Assembly: GCA_026461645.1 (NCBI GenBank)
Contig: JAPJMP010000060.1
Coordinates: 1 to 7,290, forward strand
DNA from: Burkholderiales bacterium
GTDB taxonomy: Bacteria; Pseudomonadota; Gammaproteobacteria; Burkholderiales; UBA11063
Direction of reading: 5' to 3'
Length of the DNA: 7,290 nucleotides
Shown here: in pieces, positions 1-5,597 of the stretch
Position numbering within the stretch: position 1 is the first letter of the stretch
Layout of the letters: the number at the start of each line of letters is the position of its first letter
Program-made: the position numbers and the translations under genes
Notes under the pieces: generated by a model
What the model was told of the DNA's origin: nothing
The model's database searches: none
What the model saw: the letters and a program-made list of their open reading frames with translations, nothing else

Positions 1-309
1 GTATTATTATTTGCTGTAATTGGCATAATTTTTAAATCAATATATGCCGGAAAATTTAAAAAAACTAGTACCTTAATTTATATTGCCATGGGCTGGTGCT
101 CGCTGTATTTACTTCCACAAATTTGGCAGCAACTAGCTAAACCGGGAATGTGGTTGTTGATAGCTAGTGGTACTACCTACACTCTTGGTGGAATATTATA
201 TGCATTTGCCAAATTTAAATATTCTCATATGGTTTGGCATCTTTTGGTTTTAGGTGGCGTAGTTTGTATGTTTGTTTCGATTAATTTTTTCATTTTACAG
301 TATAGGTAG
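1..309 (+). CDS. Hemolysin III / TrhA (YqfA-like) family membrane protein, 3' part only
   Basis: The frame is open from the first base of the window to a TAG stop, giving the last 102 residues of a polytopic inner-membrane protein; the 5' end lies outside. The family (hemolysin III, related to PAQR receptors) has seven membrane helices. The visible part shows about three or four hydrophobic stretches (roughly residues 1-14, 24-42, 50-69 and 79-99). The GWxxLYxLP segment (31-39) and the His-x3-His pair in the last helix (H76 and H80, in YSHMVWH) are the family signature; in PAQR relatives such histidines bind a metal. The biological role is poorly defined, with links to membrane-lipid homeostasis more likely than true haemolysis. 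The next gene starts 3 bp after the stop, and its ribosome-binding AGG (304-306) lies inside this gene's last codons, so the two are probably translationally coupled. Family recognition is fairly sure; function is not. Confidence 0.85.
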   Translation, partial: VLLFAVIGIIFKSIYAGKFKKTSTLIYIAMGWCSLYLLPQIWQQLAKPGMWLLIASGTTYTLGGILYAFAKFKYSHMVWHLLVLGGVVCMFVSINFFILQYR

Positions 310-312
310 AAT

Positions 313-891
313 ATGAGTTATACAGCACATAGTTCCGCAGTTATAGATGAAAATGTCGCAATTGGTTCAGGAACTAAAATTTGGCATTTTTCACATATAA
401 CCTCTGGGGCAAAAATTGGTAATAATTGTTCTTTAGGTCAAAATGTTTATGTTGGTCCTAAAGTAATAATAGGGAATAATGTTAAAATTCAAAATAATGT
501 TTCAGTTTATGAAGGCGTTGTAATTGAAGACAATGTTTTTTGTGGACCTTCGATGGTTTTTACTAATGTTTACAATCCAAGAAGTAGCGTTAATCGTAAA
601 AATGAATTTAGACTTACTTTGGTTAAAAATGGTGCCACCATTGGAGCAAATGCCACAATAGTTTGCGGAGTAACGATTGGCGAATATGCTTTTATTGGTG
701 CAGGGGCAGTTGTAAAAGAAGATGTTAAGCCGTATGAAATGATTGCAGGTGTTCCCGGTAAGCGGATTGGTTGGATGTGTAGTTGTGGAATTAAATTACC
801 TTTTAGTAATGAGTATAAAGTAGTTGCCTGTAATGTTTGTGGCTTAATGTTTATGTTAGAACAAAATGAATGTTGCCTCGTACAAAATTAA
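313..891 (+). CDS. WbpD/WlbB-like UDP-amino-sugar N-acetyltransferase (left-handed beta-helix) with C-terminal zinc knuckle
   Basis: A 192-residue acyltransferase of the hexapeptide-repeat family, which folds as a left-handed beta-helix trimer and uses acetyl-CoA. Repeats such as IGSGTKI, IGNNCSL, IGNNVKI and IGANATI run through residues 12-140. The stretches IWHFSHI (23-29), LGQNVYVG (41-48), [16 protein letters not shown] (76-91) and [10 protein letters not shown] (147-155) match, from memory, the WbpD/WlbB enzymes. Those acetylate the 3-amino group of UDP-2-acetamido-3-amino-glucuronate for LPS O-antigen sugars. The tail has CxC (C156, C158) and CxxC (C173, C176), a probable structural zinc site found in some family members. 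The ATG has an AGG six bases upstream. The gene runs 26 bp into prmC. No companion genes (WbpA, WbpB, WbpE or WbpI types) are visible nearby, so the exact nucleotide-sugar substrate is uncertain. Confidence 0.85.
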   Translation: MSYTAHSSAVIDENVAIGSGTKIWHFSHITSGAKIGNNCSLGQNVYVGPKVIIGNNVKIQNNVSVYEGVVIEDNVFCGPSMVFTNVYNPRSSVNRKNEFRLTLVKNGATIGANATIVCGVTIGEYAFIGAGAVVKEDVKPYEMIAGVPGKRIGWMCSCGIKLPFSNEYKVVACNVCGLMFMLEQNECCLVQN

Positions 892-1690
892 AGATATCAT
901 TTTAAATAGTACTTTACCGTTGAATGAAACTAAGATTTTGTTACGCCATGTTTTAAATTTAAGTGCGGCGCAATTAATAATGTATAATGAGCAAGAGCTA
1001 ACTTCTGCTCAGTATAAAGAGTTTTGTTATTTATGTAATCAAAGAATTAACAATGTTCCTTTAAATTATATAACCGGAACCAAGGAGTTTTATTCCCGCG
1101 AATTTAAAGTAAATAATAGCACATTGATTCCAAGGCCTGAGACTGAACAAATAGTTGATATTGTTTTAGCAATAATTGCCCAACATAAAAACATTAAGAA
1201 AGTTTTAGATTTAGGTACAGGGAGTGGAGTTATAGCGATAACAATAAAATTAGAGGCAGCAAATTTAGAGGTTGTGGCACTAGATAAGTTTAAGGAAACA
1301 TTAGAAATAGCTCAAGCAAATGCTAAAAGATTAAATGCACAGGTAAAATTTTATTTAAGTGATTGGTTTAATTGTATTAGCGAAAAATTTGATATAATTG
1401 TGAGCAATCCACCTTATATTGCACGTGATGATAACCATTTGCAAGCTTTAGTAGGAGAGCCACTTAGTGCATTAACTGATTTTGCTGATGGTTTATTGCA
1501 TTTGCAACACATCATAGTTGCGGCGCCAAATTTTATGCAAGGTAATGCCTATTTAATTTTAGAGCATGGGTATAATCAAGGGGAACAAATTAGACAAATA
1601 TTTAAAAACAATGGTTATATTAATATTAAAACTTATCAAGATATAGCTAAATTAGATCGTATCACGATTGGAGAGTATCATGCAACATAA
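866..1690 (+). CDS. prmC: Peptide chain release factor N5-glutamine methyltransferase PrmC (HemK)
   Basis: This 274-residue cytoplasmic enzyme transfers methyl from S-adenosylmethionine to the glutamine of the GGQ motif in release factors RF1 and RF2, tuning translation termination. An N-terminal helical substrate-binding domain (about 1-75) is followed by a Rossmann-type methyltransferase domain. Diagnostic elements are LIPRPETE (87-94), the SAM-binding DLGTGSG (115-121), and NPPY (181-184), the glutamine-binding motif of this family; length is normal. The ATG at 866 is the first possible start in frame because a TAG lies at 857-859, so the 26-bp overlap with the acetyltransferase gene is genuine unless translation starts much further in. 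No strong Shine-Dalgarno is visible, which suggests coupling to upstream translation. prmC commonly follows prfA, but no prfA is next to it here. The gene overlaps the start of the folE homologue by 11 bp. Confidence 0.95.
   Translation: MNVASYKIKDIILNSTLPLNETKILLRHVLNLSAAQLIMYNEQELTSAQYKEFCYLCNQRINNVPLNYITGTKEFYSREFKVNNSTLIPRPETEQIVDIVLAIIAQHKNIKKVLDLGTGSGVIAITIKLEAANLEVVALDKFKETLEIAQANAKRLNAQVKFYLSDWFNCISEKFDIIVSNPPYIARDDNHLQALVGEPLSALTDFADGLLHLQHIIVAAPNFMQGNAYLILEHGYNQGEQIRQIFKNNGYINIKTYQDIAKLDRITIGEYHAT
1670..1675 (+). promoter_or_regulatory. Ribosome binding site that fixes the folE start
   Basis: GGAGAG lies four bases before the ATG at 1680, inside the last codons of prmC. A TTG at 1668 is in the same frame, but the purine-rich site would then fall within the coding sequence. 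The ATG at 1680 is therefore preferred, giving an 11-bp overlap with prmC and likely translational coupling. Confidence 0.65.
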
Positions 1691-2342
1691 AATTCATCGA
1701 TTATTAATGCAGCACAAGCTGGAAAACCCGATTGATTTTAGTCGATTTTCGGTATTATCTAATGGCAAAGAACATAAAGATCTAGTAAATTCGTTGGCTA
1801 TTTTTCTTAATAATTTAGGTTTTAATCTTGATAGTGATGAGTTGCAAAACACTAAAAATAAAGCTATTGAATTAATCTTAAATACCACATTTAAAGGACT
1901 AAATTACAATAATTTTCCTGAGGTAAGTTTAGGCAAAAATAATAATTATAATTCGCCAATTATATGTTCGGGAATTACTTTTAACTCAACATGTGAACAT
2001 CATTTGGTGCCATTTAGTGGTAATGCGATTTTTGCATATATTCCTAATAAACACATTATTGGACTAGGCCAAATATCAAAAATCATCAACTTTTTTGCCC
2101 GTCGACCACAAATTCAAGAACGACTAAACAAACAAATTTTTATTGTTATGCAATATTTGTTAAAAACTAAGGATGTTGCAATTGCAATAAATGCATCCCA
2201 TGAGTGTATTACAAGACTTGGTGAATTACCCGGTAAATCGAATATAACTACATTTGAACTTGGCGGTAAATTTAATGAAGAAAATAATTTATCCAACACA
2301 TTTTATACATTAATTAATAATTTTAATCAAGCTAAGAGTTAA
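1680..2342 (+). CDS. folE: GTP cyclohydrolase I (FolE) homologue with altered phosphate-binding residues
   Basis: 220 residues, close to E. coli FolE (222). FolE is a homodecameric zinc enzyme that converts GTP to 7,8-dihydroneopterin triphosphate, the first step to folate and a source for queuosine. A helical N-terminal region (1-80) precedes a T-fold domain with FNSTCEHH (101-108), FFARRPQIQERL (138-149), SHEC (173-176) and a final LGGKF. Zinc ligands C105, H108 and C176 are present, as are H107, H174, Q146 and E147, which match the catalytic and guanine-binding positions. Compared from memory with E. coli (mature numbering), the triphosphate contacts differ: R65 to K61, K68 to E64, S135 to G130, K136 to Q131, R139 to K134 and R185 to L180, with R179 adjacent. 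The usual TPxR motif reads TKNK. Family membership is sure; normal GTP turnover is not. It lies between prmC and the glycosyltransferase gene on the same strand. Confidence 0.85.
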   Translation: MQHKIHRLLMQHKLENPIDFSRFSVLSNGKEHKDLVNSLAIFLNNLGFNLDSDELQNTKNKAIELILNTTFKGLNYNNFPEVSLGKNNNYNSPIICSGITFNSTCEHHLVPFSGNAIFAYIPNKHIIGLGQISKIINFFARRPQIQERLNKQIFIVMQYLLKTKDVAIAINASHECITRLGELPGKSNITTFELGGKFNEENNLSNTFYTLINNFNQAKS

Positions 2343-2349
2343 TTGTTTT

Positions 2350-4044
2350 ATGCCAGCGAAGCACTATTTTCACCAATGGCAAATTAAACTATTGATTGTT
2401 ATTATTGTTGGCATTAATTTTTGTGGAATTTTTAACCCATTAATTAGAAATGATGACCCTGCATTATATGCTAATATTGCCAAGCATATTGTACTGTCAC
2501 ACGATTGGCTAAATTTAATATTTAATAATAGTGACTGGTTAGATAAACCGCATTTTCCTTTTTGGATTACCGCCGTATTTTTTAAAATATTTGGTATTAG
2601 TTCTTTTGCTTATATATTACCAGGTTTTTTATTTCACATAATTGGCGGCTTTTATACTTATAAATTAGGGCGCAAGTTGTATGCAAGTAAAGATGTTGGT
2701 TTAATTGCAGCACTGCTTTATTTCTCATCCTTACACTTATTAATTTCTGCAATTGATGTCAGAGCCGAAGCTTATTTATTGGGCTCAATAATTCCTGCTT
2801 GTTATTATTGGTGGCAGTACCATAGTTGCGATAATAAACTGTTAATCAATAAATTAGTTAAAGGTGCGTTTTTCACGGCACTTGCCTTAATGACCAAAGG
2901 GTTGTTTGTATTAATTACCATTTTTAGCGGTTTAATTATAGTTTGGCTTAAAACTGCTAAACTGAAAAATTTGATCAAATTAAAATGGATTTTAGCGTTT
3001 TGTTTAAGTTTGGTTTTTATAACGCCAGAATTAATAGCACTATATGTTCAATTTGACTTACATCCGGAAAAAATAGTTTTTGGCCATCAGGGAATATCCG
3101 GGATTAAATGGTTCTTTTGGGGTAGTCAGTTTGGCAGATTTTTTGCTGACGGTCCAATTATAATAAACCATATTCAGCCATGGCATTATTTATATTTTAT
3201 TCATACTTTTTTATGGGCATTTTTGCCATGGTCAATTATTTTTTATTATCTTTTAGGATTAAAGTTAAAATTAATATTTACGAGATTTAATATAAATAAC
3301 AACGAGCATATTGCAGCTTTATATTTACTTGGAAGTTTTATTCCAACCTTTGTGTTATTTAGTATAACTACATTTCAACTGGACCATTACACTAATATTA
3401 TAATGCCATTTGCCGCAATACTATGTGCGCAGTGGTTTGCTAAATTTAGAAACAGCGAGCAATATAAATTAAAGCATCCATTATTTTATTTTCAAATTGC
3501 ATTAGCTTTTTTATTAACAGCAATAATTATCGGATTAAGTTTGTTTATATTTGATTCACAATGGCTATCGTTGATTTTAGTGGTGGGTCTAATCGGTATA
3601 ACTTTATATGTTTATTTTTGGTACAAAGATAATTTAATTAAAGCCTTGTTGTATCCAGTGTTAACCACTGGGTTGCTGTTTGTTTTTCTTATCGGAGTTA
3701 ACACCATTGCAATAAAATATGATCTAGGCTATCAAAGTGCTACTTTAATTAATAAGTATAATAATAATTATCCAGTGGTTGATTATGCGGATAATTCATT
3801 AACCTTACAGTTTTATTCGCAGCATCGCTACCTTCATATTAATACGAATCAATTGTTACAACAATTAAATAGGCCGTATTACCTGGTCATCAAGCAACAA
3901 CAATTGCCACAAATAGGTATTAGTAACTATGTTCAGTTGACAAATATTGAGGCAACAACTATCGATAAAGTTATTGTTAATTTACTCAATCCTAAGCAAT
4001 TAAATAATGCAACTACTAGTTATGCTGTGGTATTAGTTAAATAG
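2350..4044 (+). CDS. ArnT-like / GT39 (PMT_2-type) lipid-linked sugar glycosyltransferase, polytopic membrane protein
   Basis: A 564-residue inner-membrane protein with about a dozen hydrophobic segments in the first ~455 residues and a more hydrophilic tail (about 456-564), the layout of ArnT and related GT-C transferases. These move a sugar from an undecaprenyl-phosphate carrier to a periplasmic acceptor such as lipid A or a protein. After the first helix comes NDDPALYANIAKHIVLSHDW (34-53), holding the acidic pair D35-D36 of the catalytic loop, then DWLDKPHFPFW (62-72), equivalent to the ArnT EKP/KPP loop. MTKG (181-184) and QLDHYTNIIMP (363-373) match the family's TKG and QLPHY-type motifs. 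It starts 7 bp after the folE homologue with only a weak AAGAG upstream. Sugar and acceptor cannot be read from the sequence, and no Ara4N synthesis genes (arnA, arnB, arnC) are visible. Many Asn, Ile and Lys residues reflect the AT-rich genome. The last 12 bp overlap the convergent HAD gene. Confidence 0.85.
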   Translation: MPAKHYFHQWQIKLLIVIIVGINFCGIFNPLIRNDDPALYANIAKHIVLSHDWLNLIFNNSDWLDKPHFPFWITAVFFKIFGISSFAYILPGFLFHIIGGFYTYKLGRKLYASKDVGLIAALLYFSSLHLLISAIDVRAEAYLLGSIIPACYYWWQYHSCDNKLLINKLVKGAFFTALALMTKGLFVLITIFSGLIIVWLKTAKLKNLIKLKWILAFCLSLVFITPELIALYVQFDLHPEKIVFGHQGISGIKWFFWGSQFGRFFADGPIIINHIQPWHYLYFIHTFLWAFLPWSIIFYYLLGLKLKLIFTRFNINNNEHIAALYLLGSFIPTFVLFSITTFQLDHYTNIIMPFAAILCAQWFAKFRNSEQYKLKHPLFYFQIALAFLLTAIIIGLSLFIFDSQWLSLILVVGLIGITLYVYFWYKDNLIKALLYPVLTTGLLFVFLIGVNTIAIKYDLGYQSATLINKYNNNYPVVDYADNSLTLQFYSQHRYLHINTNQLLQQLNRPYYLVIKQQQLPQIGISNYVQLTNIEATTIDKVIVNLLNPKQLNNATTSYAVVLVK

Positions 4045-4680
4045 ATTTAATACTTCTTTGGGATGTTTAATAACTTTAGTCGCACCACTATTAAGCAAAT
4101 CATTTTTATCACAAAAGCCCCAACCGGCACCAATGGCTAGCATATTTGCATTATGAGCTGTTTGCATGTCAGTAGGTGAGTCTCCAAGTAGGATTATCTC
4201 TTGAGGCAATAGTTGCATTTGCTTCGCAATAATTAGAGCAACTTGCGGATTTGGTTTACTGGGGTAATTTGCATTTGTACCAAAAGCTGCAACAAATTTA
4301 TTTTTGCTAAAATAGGTATCTACTATTTGCGCCATATATTCATGATTATTATTAGATAAAATAGCCATAGGTATATTTTGTGCAGCAAGATTATCCAATA
4401 ATTCTAATATCCCAGAATATGGCCGTGCTTGCAAGTTAATATTGCGTGATATTTCATCAATCAGTTGCTGCTGATAATATGCAATTGACTTGTTGTTTTG
4501 CATTGCTTGAGGTAGAGTTTGCGCAACTAAACGGGTAAGACCAAATTTAAAGTAATAATTATATTCGTCTGAGGAGGAAGTGGGAAAATTATTTTTTTCA
4601 AGAATATAATGCATGGCCCCAATAACATCGGTCTCAGTATTCAACAAAGTTCCATATAAATCAAATATAATTGCTTTAAT
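4033..4680 (-). CDS. HAD-superfamily hydrolase (Gph-like), apparent non-canonical start, atypical motif I
   Basis: A haloacid-dehalogenase-fold protein with a helical cap, closest in style to phosphoglycolate phosphatase (Gph)-like enzymes. With the proposed start it has 215 residues: motif I DLYGT (7-11), motif II LSNN (108-111), motif III Lys142 in SKPNP, and motif IV GDSPTD (166-171). No ATG, GTG or TTG precedes the nucleophile Asp7 in this frame back to the ssb stop at 4711; the first TTG (4645-4647) would remove that Asp. The best candidate is ATT at 4678-4680, nine bases after AAAGAG (complement of 4690-4695), giving MKAIIFDLYGTL, a typical HAD N-terminus. Phosphatases have Asp at motif I position +2; here it is Tyr, as in L-2-haloacid dehalogenases, while motif IV remains phosphatase-like. 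ssb lies 30 bp upstream, so co-transcription is likely. It may be an active enzyme with an ATT start or a gene beginning to decay. Substrate unknown. Confidence 0.7.
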   Translation of the reverse strand: MKAIIFDLYGTLLNTETDVIGAMHYILEKNNFPTSSSDEYNYYFKFGLTRLVAQTLPQAMQNNKSIAYYQQQLIDEISRNINLQARPYSGILELLDNLAAQNIPMAILSNNNHEYMAQIVDTYFSKNKFVAAFGTNANYPSKPNPQVALIIAKQMQLLPQEIILLGDSPTDMQTAHNANMLAIGAGWGFCDKNDLLNSGATKVIKHPKEVLNLFN

Positions 4681-4710
4681 TTGGTAAATCTCTTTAGAAT
4701 GTATAACTTT

Positions 4711-5127
4711 TTATTCAATACGCGTAAAAATTTGTTCCATGCTACTATCATCAACCGTTTCATCGTAAATGTTATCGTTAAATGAGTTGCGATTGGCTAA
4801 AATATGTATTTCGCTTGCTACTATTTCAGTAGTGAAGCGGTTAATTTGATTTTGATCAACCCATTTTCTAGTTCTAAGTCTACCTTCAATATATAATTGA
4901 CTACCTTTTTTTGCATATTTAGAAACAATTTCCGCCAATTTACCATACACTACGATGCGATGCCATTCAGTTTGCTCTTTTTTTTCTTGAGATAATTTAT
5001 CGCGCCAACTTTCTGTGGTCGCCATACTAAAACTGATTACTTTTTCGCCATTATTCATTTGTCTAATCTCTGAATCGCCACCCATATTCCCAAGCAATAT
5101 AACTTTATTAACTGATCCCCTTGACAC
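4711..5127 (-). CDS. ssb: Single-stranded DNA-binding protein
   Basis: A 138-residue SSB that coats single-stranded DNA during replication, recombination and repair and normally recruits partners through its C-terminus. The OB-fold covers about residues 4-112, beginning [18 protein letters not shown] and including [15 protein letters not shown] and [16 protein letters not shown]. The DNA-stacking positions of E. coli SSB (W40, W54, F60, W88) correspond to W41, W55, Y61 and W89. After the OB-fold only about 25 acidic residues remain, ending [13 protein letters not shown]. This is a short linker, and the usual D-D-D-I-P-F tip is absent; EQIF may be a drifted version with four extra residues. 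The start is GTG at 5125-5127, supported by AGGAG seven bases upstream. An ATG five bases before it is out of frame. A TATAAT-type promoter candidate lies just upstream, and a HAD gene follows in the same frame after the TAA. Confidence 0.95.
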   Translation of the reverse strand: MSRGSVNKVILLGNMGGDSEIRQMNNGEKVISFSMATTESWRDKLSQEKKEQTEWHRIVVYGKLAEIVSKYAKKGSQLYIEGRLRTRKWVDQNQINRFTTEIVASEIHILANRNSFNDNIYDETVDDSSMEQIFTRIE

Positions 5128-5134
5128 GTCATTA

Positions 5135-5139
5135 CTCCT
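5135..5139 (-). promoter_or_regulatory. Shine-Dalgarno of ssb, selecting a GTG start
   Basis: The minus strand reads AGGAG here, seven bases before the GTG start of ssb. An ATG (complement of 5130-5132) lies only two bases from the AGGAG and is in another frame, where it opens about 25 codons. The spacing and the conserved SVNKVIL N-terminus both favour the GTG. Confidence 0.65.
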
Positions 5140-5161
5140 AAATTGAATTGTTAAAAAATAA

Positions 5162-5188
5162 ATTATACCTAATCTGTTTAGTTGTTAA
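5162..5188 (-). promoter_or_regulatory. Candidate sigma70-type promoter of ssb
   Basis: On the minus strand a perfect TATAAT (complement of 5162-5167) follows TTAACA (complement of 5183-5188, five of six to TTGACA). The 15-bp spacer is slightly short. The site lies in the 61-bp gap between the lipoprotein stop and ssb, and leaves a leader of about 25-30 bases ahead of GTG. It would let ssb and the HAD gene be expressed separately from zwf. In AT-rich DNA a TATAAT can occur by chance, so confidence is moderate. Confidence 0.45.
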
Positions 5189-5581
5189 TTACCAGCTAAT
5201 CTGCCAACTTGGCGTGGCAAGATTTTTACCCGGTGCATTATTGCTATTTATACTTTGTTGTTGTGATGGATAAATATAATAATCAGGAATATCTTTGCCA
5301 TTTTGCACCTTAATTTGTGTGACCTGTCCATTAGAGCGTTCTTCACTTATAATTTTACTATTTTTATATACAGTTGTTTGCTTAGGTGGGGAACTCTCAG
5401 TAAACTTACTTTCATTATTTATAATATTAGGTAAAATAATTGGACTTACATTGCTTTGACTTGGCTTTGGTGGCGCTAGTGGAATAGTCGGATAACTAGG
5501 CGTTGGAGTAAAAAAACTGCAGCCTGATGTAACTAAGCAACAACTAGCAAGTAAAAAAGTTTTGGAATAAATTTTTATCAT
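5189..5581 (-). CDS. Small proline-rich putative lipoprotein, possibly DUF2782-like
   Basis: 130 residues with a bacterial lipoprotein signal: a basic N-terminus (MIKIYSK), a hydrophobic core and a Cys at position 21 in TSGC. Ser at +2 suggests outer-membrane sorting. An earlier LASC (11-14) also fits the lipobox pattern, but its hydrophobic core would be very short, so C21 is preferred. A proline-rich spacer (24-51) and a Ser/Asn-rich stretch lead to a small folded part around 70-106 (YKNSKIISEERSNGQVTQIKV, then YYIYP). The protein ends PSWQISW. Pairing of a short R/NG-x-V/x-x-I-x-V strand motif with YYxxP and a final P-x-W recalls small DUF2782-type proteins of gamma- and beta-proteobacteria, but I cannot confirm this. 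It starts 16 bp after the zwf stop with no clear Shine-Dalgarno, so it is probably co-transcribed with zwf. Function unknown. Confidence 0.75.
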   Translation of the reverse strand: MIKIYSKTFLLASCCLVTSGCSFFTPTPSYPTIPLAPPKPSQSNVSPIILPNIINNESKFTESSPPKQTTVYKNSKIISEERSNGQVTQIKVQNGKDIPDYYIYPSQQQSINSNNAPGKNLATPSWQISW

Positions 5582-5597
5582 TATTTAATATTTCTGA

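Noticed and set aside
1694..1888. Open frame on the minus strand across the 5' part of the folE homologue.
   Set aside because: It lies antisense to a gene with clear family motifs, has no ribosome binding site and resembles no known protein.
2114..2299. Open frame on the minus strand across the 3' part of the folE homologue.
   Set aside because: It is a shadow of the folE coding strand, with no start signal or recognisable domain.
3848..3866. Inverted repeat AATTGT/ACAATT with a short loop, considered as a terminator.
   Set aside because: It lies inside the glycosyltransferase coding region, is AT-only in its stem and lacks a following T run.
4033..4647. HAD gene starting at TTG 4647.
   Set aside because: This start would remove the nucleophile Asp and motif I, which are present in frame just upstream.
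4711..4800. A frameshift hiding a normal DDDIPF tail of SSB.
   Set aside because: The other two frames were read and give no acidic IPF ending; the in-frame tail is still acidic ([11 protein letters not shown]), so the native frame is more likely.
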